A DNA stretch of 5,932 bases from JAKAGZ01 sp964595355 (lineage in GTDB: Bacteria; Bacteroidota; Ignavibacteria; Ignavibacteriales; Ignavibacteriaceae), in the NCBI GenBank assembly GCA_964595355.1, contig CAZQQD010000131.1, forward strand, positions 1 through 5,932, read 5' to 3'. Under the pieces are notes generated by a model. It searched no databases. It saw nothing but the letters and a program-made list of their open reading frames with translations, and was not told where the DNA came from. The translations under genes and the position numbers were made by a program. Below are positions 1 to 5,805 of the stretch, in pieces. The first letter of the stretch is position 1. Every line of letters begins with the position of its first letter.

Positions 1-2
1 TT

Positions 3-65
3 GATAGATACTGTGCTGCAACATTGGAAGCTGTTGATCTTATCTGCGCATGGTTAAGATACTAG
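3..65 (+). CDS. C-terminal tail of a gene entering from the left edge, possibly an IS5-type transposase
   Basis: Frame +3 is open from the window edge and ends at TAG 63-65. It reads DRYCAATLEAVDLICAWLRY, while the other two forward frames are interrupted early. The pattern Tyr, then A-T-L-E-A-V, a hydrophobic stretch and a terminal W-L-R loosely resembles the C-termini of IS5-family transposases as I remember them (Y-x-A-T-L-E-x-A-V... followed by hydrophobic residues and R). Twenty residues cannot prove a family, and the frame could be fortuitous. If it is a transposase, the right end of the element should lie shortly downstream. A possible terminus is GGGGAATACCTTGAAC, read on the minus strand from base 96 inward. 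Confidence 0.28.
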   Translation, partial: DRYCAATLEAVDLICAWLRY

Positions 66-211
66 TAGATGGACGTTTCTGTTCAAGGTATTCCCCTAAA
101 AAGATTGAGGATAAATTTTTACTAAATACTGCAATGAATCACTTGGAGCGATAGGCAAAATTTCCAATTAGGTTAATAACTTATAGGAACCTTTTCCCAA
201 AAAAAATACAA

Positions 212-219
212 TATTTTTG
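212..219 (+). promoter_or_regulatory. Candidate -7 box (TAnnTTTG) for the L,D-carboxypeptidase gene
   Basis: TATTTTTG matches the Bacteroidota-type -7 consensus TAnnTTTG exactly and lies about 85 bases before the ATG at 305. No clear TTG/TTTG -33 element sits 19-21 bases upstream. A second near-match, TAAAATTTG at 232-240, has a spacer one base too long. In DNA this AT-rich, single matches arise by chance, so this is a weak call. Confidence 0.3.
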
Positions 220-304
220 ATTTCTTTTACGTAAAATTTGTTTCAAATAGATTCATTTCTTAAATTCAGCACGCTTTAAATTCCACTATAAACAAATAAA
301 ATCA

Positions 305-1246
305 ATGCGAATTATCAAACCAAAAAAGCTGAAAAAGGGGTCTCTGATAGGCGTTATTTCTCCAGCATCTTCACCTGATGATTTATCGACCATAGATAGC
401 GGGGTAAAGTATCTTGAAAAACTTGGTTACAGGGTTGAGGTTGGTAAAAACGTTGGACTAAATTACGGTTACCTGGCCGGTACAGATCAGGAGCGAATTG
501 AAGATCTGCACTATATGTTCAGAAAGAAAGACGTAAAAGCTATAATTTGTGTGAGGGGAGGTTATGGTACACCAAGACTTCTGGATAAAATTGATTATAG
601 CATAATCAAAAAAAATCCGAAAATTCTTGTGGGCTACAGCGATATCACAGCTTTGCAAATGGCAATAATTAAAAAAACCGGACTAGTTAGTTTTGCAGGA
701 CCAATGCTTGCCACAGATTTTCACAATCATGTTAGCGAGTTTGCTGAAGAGATGTTCTGGAGAATGATAACTTCAAATAAAAAATATGGACAGGTTGATC
801 AGCCCGGGAATGAAAAATTATTTGAACTGCATAAAGGGCAGGCGAAAGGAAGAATATTAGGTGGTAATCTTTCAGTATTTACATCGATGGCAGGAACTCA
901 ATTTTTTCCTGACTTAAAGGATAAAATTTTACTTCTGGAAGAAATTGGAGAATTGCCTTACAGAATTGACAGGCTTTTAAATCAACTAAGATTAAATAAG
1001 GCATTTGCGCAAATTAAAGGTGTAATACTAGGGGCTTTTATTGATTGTAATGAACATGATCCGTTGAAAAAGACTCTCTCACTTGGGGAAGTGGTTAGCG
1101 AATACCTTGAAGGATCAAAGATGCCCGTTGTTTATAATTTCAAACATGGACATTTAAGGGATAATATAACGGTTCCTTTCGGAATAATGACTCGACTTAA
1201 CACTTCAAAAAGTATAGTAGAATATACCGAAGCTGCTGTCAGTTAA
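305..1246 (+). CDS. ldcA: S66-family L,D-carboxypeptidase (LdcA/MccF type)
   Basis: This is a serine peptidase of family S66. LdcA-type members remove the terminal D-Ala from murein tetrapeptides in the cytoplasm during peptidoglycan recycling. MccF-type members instead cleave microcin C-like peptide-nucleotides. The 313 residues are full length for the family (E. coli LdcA is about 300). No signal peptide is visible, consistent with cytoplasmic location. An N-terminal segment with S-L-I-G-V-I-S-P-A-S (residues 13-22) is typical of the family. R-G-G-Y-G is at 84-88. The nucleophile motif GYSDITAL at 110-117 gives Ser112. LEEIGE-PYRIDR at 211-223 carries the probable catalytic Glu212. GHLRDN at 282-287, before VPFG, gives the probable catalytic His283. 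The triad spacing fits LdcA. The ATG at 305 begins right at the family N-terminus (MRIIKPKKLKKGSLIGV) and has no Shine-Dalgarno sequence. The gene stands alone and converges with ispE. Family is sure; LdcA rather than MccF is inferred from the absence of any microcin locus. Confidence 0.9.
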   Translation: MRIIKPKKLKKGSLIGVISPASSPDDLSTIDSGVKYLEKLGYRVEVGKNVGLNYGYLAGTDQERIEDLHYMFRKKDVKAIICVRGGYGTPRLLDKIDYSIIKKNPKILVGYSDITALQMAIIKKTGLVSFAGPMLATDFHNHVSEFAEEMFWRMITSNKKYGQVDQPGNEKLFELHKGQAKGRILGGNLSVFTSMAGTQFFPDLKDKILLLEEIGELPYRIDRLLNQLRLNKAFAQIKGVILGAFIDCNEHDPLKKTLSLGEVVSEYLEGSKMPVVYNFKHGHLRDNITVPFGIMTRLNTSKSIVEYTEAAVS

Positions 1247-1251
1247 TCTCT

Positions 1252-1282
1252 ATTAAATAATAAGTTATAGAACTTATTTAAT
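1252..1282. terminator. AT-rich hairpin between convergent genes, possible bidirectional terminator
   Basis: AATAAGTT (1259-1266) and AACTTATT (1271-1278) form a perfect 8-bp stem around the 4-base loop ATAG. ATTA (1252-1255) and TAAT (1279-1282) extend it by 4 bp past a 3-base bulge. It fills the short gap between the ldcA stop (1244-1246) and the ispE stop (1278-1280), and its right arm contains the ispE stop codon. The stem has only one G-C pair and no long T run follows on either strand. Its thermodynamic stability is therefore low and a terminator role is uncertain. Confidence 0.35.
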
Positions 1283-2114
1283 TTGGAATCTGCAGGAAAG
1301 TAAAATAGTTATCTTTGTAATAAGCTCTGACTTTCTCAGCCAATTCAAGCTTTTCGAATACAGCAAACAGACTTGAGCCACTGCCTGACATTAAAACGAA
1401 ACCTGCTCCCATTTCATAAAGCTCTTCTTTTAATGATCCTATTGCCTGGAATTCTTCCATTACAGGTTTTTCAAAATCGTTTGTAACCAATTCCCTGAAG
1501 TTTTCCAGTTTGAGCTTTTGCCTTCTGCATAATTCAATCAATGATTGCGAAGGTTTTTCAGGTTTAATTTTTTTATAAGCCCATTTTGTAGAGACAAATA
1601 TTCCCGGGTTTATCAAGAAAAAAGGATATTCAATTTTAAAATCTATTTGCTCCAGAACATCGCCTTTTGATGATCCGAAAGAAGGATAGGGATTTAAAAA
1701 GAAAGGCACATCAGCTCCTATTTTTGCGGCTAGTTCATTCAATGCCACTGAATCAAGATTGAGCTTAAAGAGCTTGTTCAGAGACTTAAGAGTAGCGGCA
1801 GCATCCGAACTTCCTCCGCCAAGTCCGGCACCAATGGGAATATTCTTTGACAAATGAATTTTTACTTTCAGCTTTTTCTTTGTGTAATCTTCCAGAGCAG
1901 TTTTAGCTTTTATAATAATATTATCTTTTTCCGAGCTCAATGTTTCATTGTCTGTCTCAAACACAAATTTATCAGATTCTGAAAAGGTGAGTGTATCAAA
2001 TATATCAATGGGATAAAAAATGGTTTCGATGTTATGATAACCGTCAGGTCTTTTGCTAACCACATTTAGCCCGAAATTTATTTTAGCGGGAGTATTAACC
2101 GTTAATTTTTCCAT
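1278..2114 (-). CDS. ispE: 4-diphosphocytidyl-2-C-methyl-D-erythritol kinase (IspE)
   Basis: IspE is the ATP-dependent kinase that phosphorylates the 2-hydroxyl of CDP-methylerythritol, the fourth step of the MEP route to IPP and DMAPP. It is a cytoplasmic GHMP-superfamily enzyme. The 278 residues are normal for the family. The N-terminal motif PAKINFGLNVVSKRPDGYH (residues 9-27) contains the conserved Lys11, Asn13 and His27. The ATP-binding glycine loop IPIGAGLGGGSSDAAA is at 92-107. GADVPFFL (133-140) supplies the catalytic Asp135. The third GHMP motif, MSGSGSSLFAVF, is at 242-253. The start at 2114 places PAKIN at the expected distance from the N-terminus. The start region overlaps the end of the upstream homocysteine methyltransferase gene by 20 bases, in a different frame, and no Shine-Dalgarno is visible. 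Translational coupling is therefore likely. It is the last gene of the four-gene minus-strand operon. No key residue is missing. Confidence 0.97.
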   Translation of the reverse strand: MEKLTVNTPAKINFGLNVVSKRPDGYHNIETIFYPIDIFDTLTFSESDKFVFETDNETLSSEKDNIIIKAKTALEDYTKKKLKVKIHLSKNIPIGAGLGGGSSDAAATLKSLNKLFKLNLDSVALNELAAKIGADVPFFLNPYPSFGSSKGDVLEQIDFKIEYPFFLINPGIFVSTKWAYKKIKPEKPSQSLIELCRRQKLKLENFRELVTNDFEKPVMEEFQAIGSLKEELYEMGAGFVLMSGSGSSLFAVFEKLELAEKVRAYYKDNYFTFLQIPN

Positions 2115-2991
2115 CCATCATTTTTTTTATTTCTTTAATATGTTCCGGCGATGAACCGCAGCACGAGCCGATATAAGAAGGCGAAAAATCCAGGTATTCT
2201 TTTATTAAATTTGAATAATTTCGTGGGGGAATTCCACATTGTATGTCTGTATCTGCAAAAGAACCATCGCCGCAATTCAAATAAAGGCCCCAGTTATCCG
2301 GAAATGTGATTTCCTTTTTAGCTTTTTCCATTGTTGAAGGAAGAATGCAATTAAAACCTATTGCCATCGCATTTGTGTCACTCATAAATTTTAATATTTG
2401 GGATAGTTTTTCACCTGACAGCAGTCTCAATTCATCAGTAAAAAACAGGCTCATCACATAAGGAATATCGTTTTTATCACAATATTTTGAGATGATCTTA
2501 ATTTCATCAAGATGGCTGTGTGTTTCATTCATTATGAAATTAACCCCGTATTCTATCAGCAGATCGATATGCTTTTTGTGGTTTTTCTCAAGCTCACGTT
2601 TTGAGATTGTTCTTTCTGACTGGTAGCAATCTTCTGCAGGGGCATTCGAGCCGGCAATCAATACAGGGAGATTTCCTGCTGCTTTTTTAGCAAGTTTTAC
2701 AGCACGTTTAACAAGCTCTTTGGAACCGTTTTGCTTCACTCCCTTAGTATCGGTTGGATTAGTATTGAAAGTGTTGGTTGTAATAATATCAGCACCGGCA
2801 TTGATATAATCTTTATGAATCTGCATTACCAGTTCTGGGTGGGTAATATTTGCAATTGACATCCAGAGGTGCTTATCAGGCTTTACGCCTTTTTGCTGAA
2901 GCAGGCTCCCCATCGCACCGTCAAGAATTAAAGGGCGGTTTATTCTTTTTGAAAGAGAGAAAATATTGACATCACTTTTTAGCTTTAACAT
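2095..2991 (-). CDS. Stand-alone homocysteine S-methyltransferase (MmuM/BHMT-like, Zn-dependent)
   Basis: The protein belongs to the homocysteine-binding domain family (MmuM, BHMT, MetH N-terminal domain). These enzymes make methionine by moving a methyl group onto zinc-activated homocysteine. Residues 22-28 read ILDGAMG, the family's N-terminal signature. AGADIITTNTF at 65-75 and the MNETHS segment at 154-159 (Glu156) are conserved barrel positions. Zinc ligands are Cys215 in GFNC (212-215) and the Cys277-Cys278 pair in GSCCGS (275-280), where most relatives have GGCCGT. At 298 residues it is one barrel without folate, cobalamin or activation domains. The methyl donor (S-methylmethionine, SAM, betaine or other) cannot be read from sequence. 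The start overlaps the upstream glycosyltransferase gene by 20 bases, and the end overlaps ispE by 20. AAAGGA abuts the ATG with no spacing, so it is not a usable Shine-Dalgarno. Family call is strong; the precise substrate is unknown. Confidence 0.87.
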   Translation of the reverse strand: MLKLKSDVNIFSLSKRINRPLILDGAMGSLLQQKGVKPDKHLWMSIANITHPELVMQIHKDYINAGADIITTNTFNTNPTDTKGVKQNGSKELVKRAVKLAKKAAGNLPVLIAGSNAPAEDCYQSERTISKRELEKNHKKHIDLLIEYGVNFIMNETHSHLDEIKIISKYCDKNDIPYVMSLFFTDELRLLSGEKLSQILKFMSDTNAMAIGFNCILPSTMEKAKKEITFPDNWGLYLNCGDGSFADTDIQCGIPPRNYSNLIKEYLDFSPSYIGSCCGSSPEHIKEIKKMMDGKING

Positions 2992-4123
2992 TCCTTTTAG
3001 GTCTTACAGATTTATAATATTTATCAACTTCATCGACAATTCTTTTCAGATCAATCTTTTTAATGCATTCTAGGTCATAAGGACATTCTTTCTTCCAGCA
3101 TGGTGAGCAGAAGAGATCCTTTTGAAAAAGTTTTACACCCCGGTTATAAAGTTCTATCTCTGTCCAGCAGCTTACACCGAACCATACAATCATATATTTT
3201 TTCAATGCGATCCCCATGTGCATTCCCAATGAATCTCCGGTTATTATTACATCGGCAATACTTTCATAACAGGCACCTTTTCGTATGCCATCTTCGGTAG
3301 GAGTGTTAATTATTTTTCCTCTGAACTTAGAATAAATTTTCTTATTCCTTTCTGTGTCTTCCGGACCGCCGAACAATGCAATCTTGTATTTTTTCTTTTT
3401 CAATAAGTTCCTGATCAGTGTAATGTGCTGCTCAATTGTCATCTTTTTATTCGGGTAGAGGTTTGAACACCCGGTATTAAATCCCACAACAAAGTCGGTC
3501 TTTTTGATCTTAACTTTCTTTTTGTAGTCCTCAATAAATTTACGCTCTTCATTTGTAAATTCGAAAATATATTCATCGTGGTGGTAGGTTAGTCGAAAAG
3601 TATCTGCCAGATATTCCTGTCCTGTTCTCTGGTTTATTTTAAATTTGAGACGGTCATCCATTCCGAGATCATAATTATAAAAAGCGCCTTTGTTCATTGG
3701 AATGATCTGCCCGTTATTGTTCATTCCGAAGCCCAGTTTTTTCCTTCCTTTTACAGAATTTAAAATAGCACACGAACGCTGTGATTTATCTACATTCAAT
3801 ATATAATCGAATTTCATCTGTGAAAGAATTGAAAGCGATTCTGCATCGTAGGTCAACACTTTGTCAATATACCAGTTGTTATAAAGCAGGGGAGCAGCGT
3901 TTTTCAAAGTTATCCACCAGATTGTTGAAGCAGGAAACTTTCTTTTCATCCCGGCTAACTGTGCTGTGGTCATCAGCACATCTCCCATCGCATCCAGGTT
4001 TATTATTAAAAATTTTGTTCCAACCCGGATATTATCTATACAACCTTCTTTCCAGCAATTATGATCAGGGAAGCATGGTTTATAGCCGGTGAATCTTTTG
4101 CAATCTGGTATTTTATTATTCAT
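2972..4123 (-). CDS. GT9 (heptosyltransferase-like) glycosyltransferase B with cysteine clusters at both ends
   Basis: This is a GT-B fold enzyme of family GT9, best known as ADP-heptose:LPS heptosyltransferases (WaaC, WaaF, WaaQ). The N-domain opening FLIINLDAMGDVLMTT (residues 38-53) is the family's G-D acceptor-side motif, with Gly47 and Asp48. IALFGGPED (248-256) starts a C-domain strand. ITGDSLGMHMGIAL (294-307) is the nucleotide-sugar signature D-S-x-G-x-H, with Asp297, Ser298 and His302. A C-terminal cysteine group, C339-x2-C342-x4-C347-x5-C353, resembles one I recall in other GT9 proteins. Unusually, about 35 residues precede the first strand and contain C8, C17, C23 and C28 around F-T-G-Y-K-P-C. 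No signal peptide or membrane helix is visible; the protein should act on the cytoplasmic face of the inner membrane. Its start overlaps glycosyltransferase A by 8 bases, and its end overlaps the methyltransferase gene by 20. The donor sugar need not be heptose. Confidence 0.86.
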   Translation of the reverse strand: MNNKIPDCKRFTGYKPCFPDHNCWKEGCIDNIRVGTKFLIINLDAMGDVLMTTAQLAGMKRKFPASTIWWITLKNAAPLLYNNWYIDKVLTYDAESLSILSQMKFDYILNVDKSQRSCAILNSVKGRKKLGFGMNNNGQIIPMNKGAFYNYDLGMDDRLKFKINQRTGQEYLADTFRLTYHHDEYIFEFTNEERKFIEDYKKKVKIKKTDFVVGFNTGCSNLYPNKKMTIEQHITLIRNLLKKKKYKIALFGGPEDTERNKKIYSKFRGKIINTPTEDGIRKGACYESIADVIITGDSLGMHMGIALKKYMIVWFGVSCWTEIELYNRGVKLFQKDLFCSPCWKKECPYDLECIKKIDLKRIVDEVDKYYKSVRPKRNVKAKK

Positions 4124-5186
4124 TGGGGTACATCTTTAATTGTTTTTCAAGAAATAGTTTAAGCTTTTGTTCAACATCGCCAAATGTGATATTATGCAAT
4201 GTTGGCTCCTTTGTAATTACAGCTTCGAATGTTGTATTATAGGGAGTCCATATAATTTCATCGGTATTATAATTTACATAGATACCGAAAACAGGAACAT
4301 TAAACGCCGCCGCAATATGAACTGTAGAAGTATCCGGCGTAAACAAAAAATTCAATTTAGAAATCAACGCACAAAAATTATCAAAATCAGATGTAAATAT
4401 AAATCGTTCATCATCAATTATTTGCTTTGCCAACGTTAAATCCTCAGGCTTTGCAAGCAGCAAAATGCTTAAATTGTAATTTTTCAAAGAATTTATGAGC
4501 TGTCTGTAATTATCTATGCCCCAGAACCTGGCCTGGCTGCCTGCGGAAATATTAATACCAAGTAGAAATTTATCAGAATTAAACCTTTCCTTCAAATAGT
4601 TTCCGGCCATTTTCAGGGATTTTTCTTCAGGATTGTATTGAATCCTTAACTGGTTCCTGTCGGGAGTAATGTTGAATAACCTGCCGATTTCCATTAACCT
4701 GTCAACTACGTGCACCTTTGAACGATCGGGTTTTTGGACGGTTTTTGTATAAATAATTTCGTTATCCTTTTTTAAGCCGAACTTATTTTTTGCATCACTG
4801 AGCGCTATTATAAAACTTACAGTAGTTGAAACGTCATCGTGTAAATCGACAACGGTATCAATATTATTTTTTTTAATAAATTTTAATACTTCTTTGATCC
4901 CTTTAATGCCTTTGTTGAAAATTATAAGCTCATCGATGTCAGGATTATTATTGAATACAAAATAATTTTTTTTATCTGCAAGCAGATATACGCGGCAATT
5001 AACTTTCTTTTTGATTTCGTGGAGAAGGGGAGTGGATACTAGCGCATCGCCTATCCTGTTTAATCTTATAAATAATAGGGAGGTTAAATTATTTTGTCCC
5101 TCTTCATTCTTATTTTTCTTACGCCCGGAAAATATCAAGAGAATCCTGAGAAGAATATTTTTCAATAATATTTCTATCTTTTTCAT
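4116..5186 (-). CDS. GT9 (heptosyltransferase-like) glycosyltransferase A with hydrophobic N-terminal helix
   Basis: First gene of the minus-strand operon, and another GT9-family GT-B glycosyltransferase. After a hydrophobic stretch at residues 7-20 (LLKNILLRILLIFS) and a charged linker (21-30), the core begins at LLFIRLNRIGDALVSTPLL (37-55). This is the conserved G-D motif (Gly46, Asp47). LLGINISAGSQARFW (208-222) corresponds to the phosphate-contact loop at the start of the C-domain. FTPDTSTVHIAAAF (282-295) is the donor-site signature, with Asp285, Thr286 and His290. D-T-S replaces the textbook D-S/T-G, a variant I associate with Bacteroidota. The N-terminal helix probably attaches the enzyme to the inner membrane and is too short and charge-flanked for a clear signal peptide. 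At 356 residues it is of normal length. It lacks the cysteine groups of its downstream partner, so the two are not recent duplicates. The ATG at 5186 has no Shine-Dalgarno. Likely role: sugar addition to LPS core or another lipid-linked glycan; the donor is unproven. Confidence 0.86.
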   Translation of the reverse strand: MKKIEILLKNILLRILLIFSGRKKNKNEEGQNNLTSLLFIRLNRIGDALVSTPLLHEIKKKVNCRVYLLADKKNYFVFNNNPDIDELIIFNKGIKGIKEVLKFIKKNNIDTVVDLHDDVSTTVSFIIALSDAKNKFGLKKDNEIIYTKTVQKPDRSKVHVVDRLMEIGRLFNITPDRNQLRIQYNPEEKSLKMAGNYLKERFNSDKFLLGINISAGSQARFWGIDNYRQLINSLKNYNLSILLLAKPEDLTLAKQIIDDERFIFTSDFDNFCALISKLNFLFTPDTSTVHIAAAFNVPVFGIYVNYNTDEIIWTPYNTTFEAVITKEPTLHNITFGDVEQKLKLFLEKQLKMYPNE

Positions 5187-5247
5187 TATGCAGCTTTATT
5201 AAGTTTGCCGGGAATTTAAGGTGCGTAATAGTTTTAATTAAATCTTT

Positions 5248-5255
5248 CAAAGATA
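5248..5255 (-). promoter_or_regulatory. Candidate promoter (-7 box TATCTTTG) of the four-gene operon
   Basis: On the minus strand, TATCTTTG is an exact TAnnTTTG -7 match about 60 bases before the ATG at 5186. It would put transcription start near 5240, with a leader of about 55 bases. At the expected -33 distance the sequence is only TTCAAT, not TTG/TTTG, so the upstream half is weak. It is the best placed such box before the operon, and no other promoter is needed for the overlapping downstream genes. Confidence 0.45.
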
Positions 5256-5395
5256 CAAATTTAGGCTATTAAGTATTGAACTTAAACTTTGAGCAAATTA
5301 TCATTATAAACTTGCCTGCTGGTTATTTATACTTTAAATATTCCGGTAACACGGGGGTTATAATTTCTTGAATAAAACTCAGGCTTTAGAATAAT

Positions 5396-5602
5396 ACCCA
5401 CCCCTCTCCCCTCCAAAGTAGGGGACAAAGCTTTCATTGGAGATTTTATCTTTTCAATTAAAAAACAAAACTATCAATTGAAAACTCTGTCTAAGTATAA
5501 TCATATTTTTTGATAGCAATATTAGTATTTGATAACTAATATATGTAAGTCCCCTCCCTGGAGGGGATTTTCCCGAAGGGATTCCTATGGAAAGGGGTGG
5601 GT
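5396..5602. repeat. Non-coding ~207-bp inverted-repeat element with GC-rich ends (MITE-like or interspersed repeat)
   Basis: The ends ACCCACCCCTCTCC (5396-5409) and GGAAAGGGGTGGGT (5589-5602) are inverted repeats matching at 13 of 14 positions. A second inverted pair lies inside: AGGGGAC (5420-5426) with GTCCCCT (5549-5555). Local hairpins are nested in it: TCCCCT/AGGGGA (5407-5412 with 5420-5425), TCCCCTCC/GGAGGGGA (5550-5557 with 5560-5567), TCCC-GAA-GGGA (5571-5581) and TTCC-TAT-GGAA (5582-5592). The AT-rich middle adds TTTTCAATT/AATTGAAAA (5451-5459 with 5476-5484) and ATATTAGT/ACTAATAT (5519-5526 with 5535-5542). There is no ORF and no target-site duplication that I can see. I recall CCCACCCCT...AGGGGTGGG motifs as common intergenic repeats in Bacteroidota and Ignavibacteria, but copy number cannot be judged from one window. 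Confidence 0.7.
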
Positions 5603-5654
5603 TGACTACAGTACTGCTATATATTTTAAAATTGAAATTCTTTTTTTAGTTATG

Positions 5655-5783
5655 AGGGAATAGCTCCATATTCGGGATGACAAGTTTAAGCAATAAATTC
5701 CTTAACTTTGAAATAATATGAGAAATCTTATTTCTGTTAGTGAAAGATTTCTCGCCCGCTAATGCAGACTCGAAATGACAAAC
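5655..5783. repeat. Second intergenic repeat: 10-bp inverted repeat flanked by direct CGRRATGACAA motifs
   Basis: GAGAAATCTT (5720-5729) and AAGATTTCTC (5744-5753) form a perfect 10-bp inverted repeat with a 14-base loop. CGGGATGACAA (5673-5683) and CGAAATGACAA (5771-5781) are direct copies exactly 98 bases apart. Read on the minus strand the block is TTGTCATTTCGAG...GCGAGAAATCT...AAGATTTCTC...TTGTCATCCCG. This resembles the TCATTTCGA...GAGAAATCT intergenic repeats that I recall from many FCB-group genomes. The outer limits are approximate. It is different in sequence and composition from the CCCACCCC element just upstream. Confidence 0.55.
5703..5710 (+). promoter_or_regulatory. Candidate -7 box (TAACTTTG) for the DUF4440-like gene
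   Basis: TAACTTTG matches TAnnTTTG exactly, about 96 bases before the GTG at 5806. Transcription from here would start near 5717 and place the 10-bp inverted repeat (5720-5753) at the very beginning of the leader. No good -33 TTG is seen at the right distance. The box lies inside the second repeat, so it would be a repeat-borne promoter. Weak evidence. Confidence 0.25.
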
Positions 5784-5805
5784 GCAAAAGAATCTCAGAG
5801 GAAAA

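Larger units (their letters stand above)
5187..5805. other. Divergent intergenic region, no gene, two repeats
   Basis: About 620 bases separate the operon start from the DUF4440-like gene start. I find no credible coding frame. The 72-codon minus-strand frame at 5646-5864 runs through repeat sequence and across the start of the DUF4440 gene, and it has no recognisable family feature. The region holds, from left: the operon promoter candidate, about 140 bases of plain AT-rich DNA (5256-5395), the 207-bp inverted-repeat element (5396-5602), and the second repeat (about 5655-5783) leading into the next gene. Confidence 0.7.

Noticed and set aside
171..192. Small GGTT...AACC inverted repeat upstream of ldcA as a terminator or operator
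   Set aside because: Only four pairs with a long loop, which is expected by chance.
305..1246. Reading the S66 gene as a microcin-immunity (MccF) defence gene
   Set aside because: No microcin C biosynthesis or export gene is in the window, and the protein lies next to housekeeping genes. LdcA-type recycling is the simpler reading, although MccF cannot be excluded from motifs alone.
3781..4092. 103-codon plus-strand frame inside the GT9 B gene
   Set aside because: It is antisense to a coding region with clear GT9 motifs, has no recognisable motif of its own, and has no promoter or ribosome site of note.
4167..4439. 90-codon plus-strand frame inside the GT9 A gene
   Set aside because: Antisense shadow of the C-terminal domain, which includes the conserved donor-site motif; composition is atypical of a protein.
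5396..5602. CRISPR or rho-independent terminator reading of the C-rich/G-rich repeats
   Set aside because: There are only two inverted, not serial direct, copies and no spacers of even length. The hairpins lie about 200 bases or more from the nearest gene and no gene is transcribed into them.
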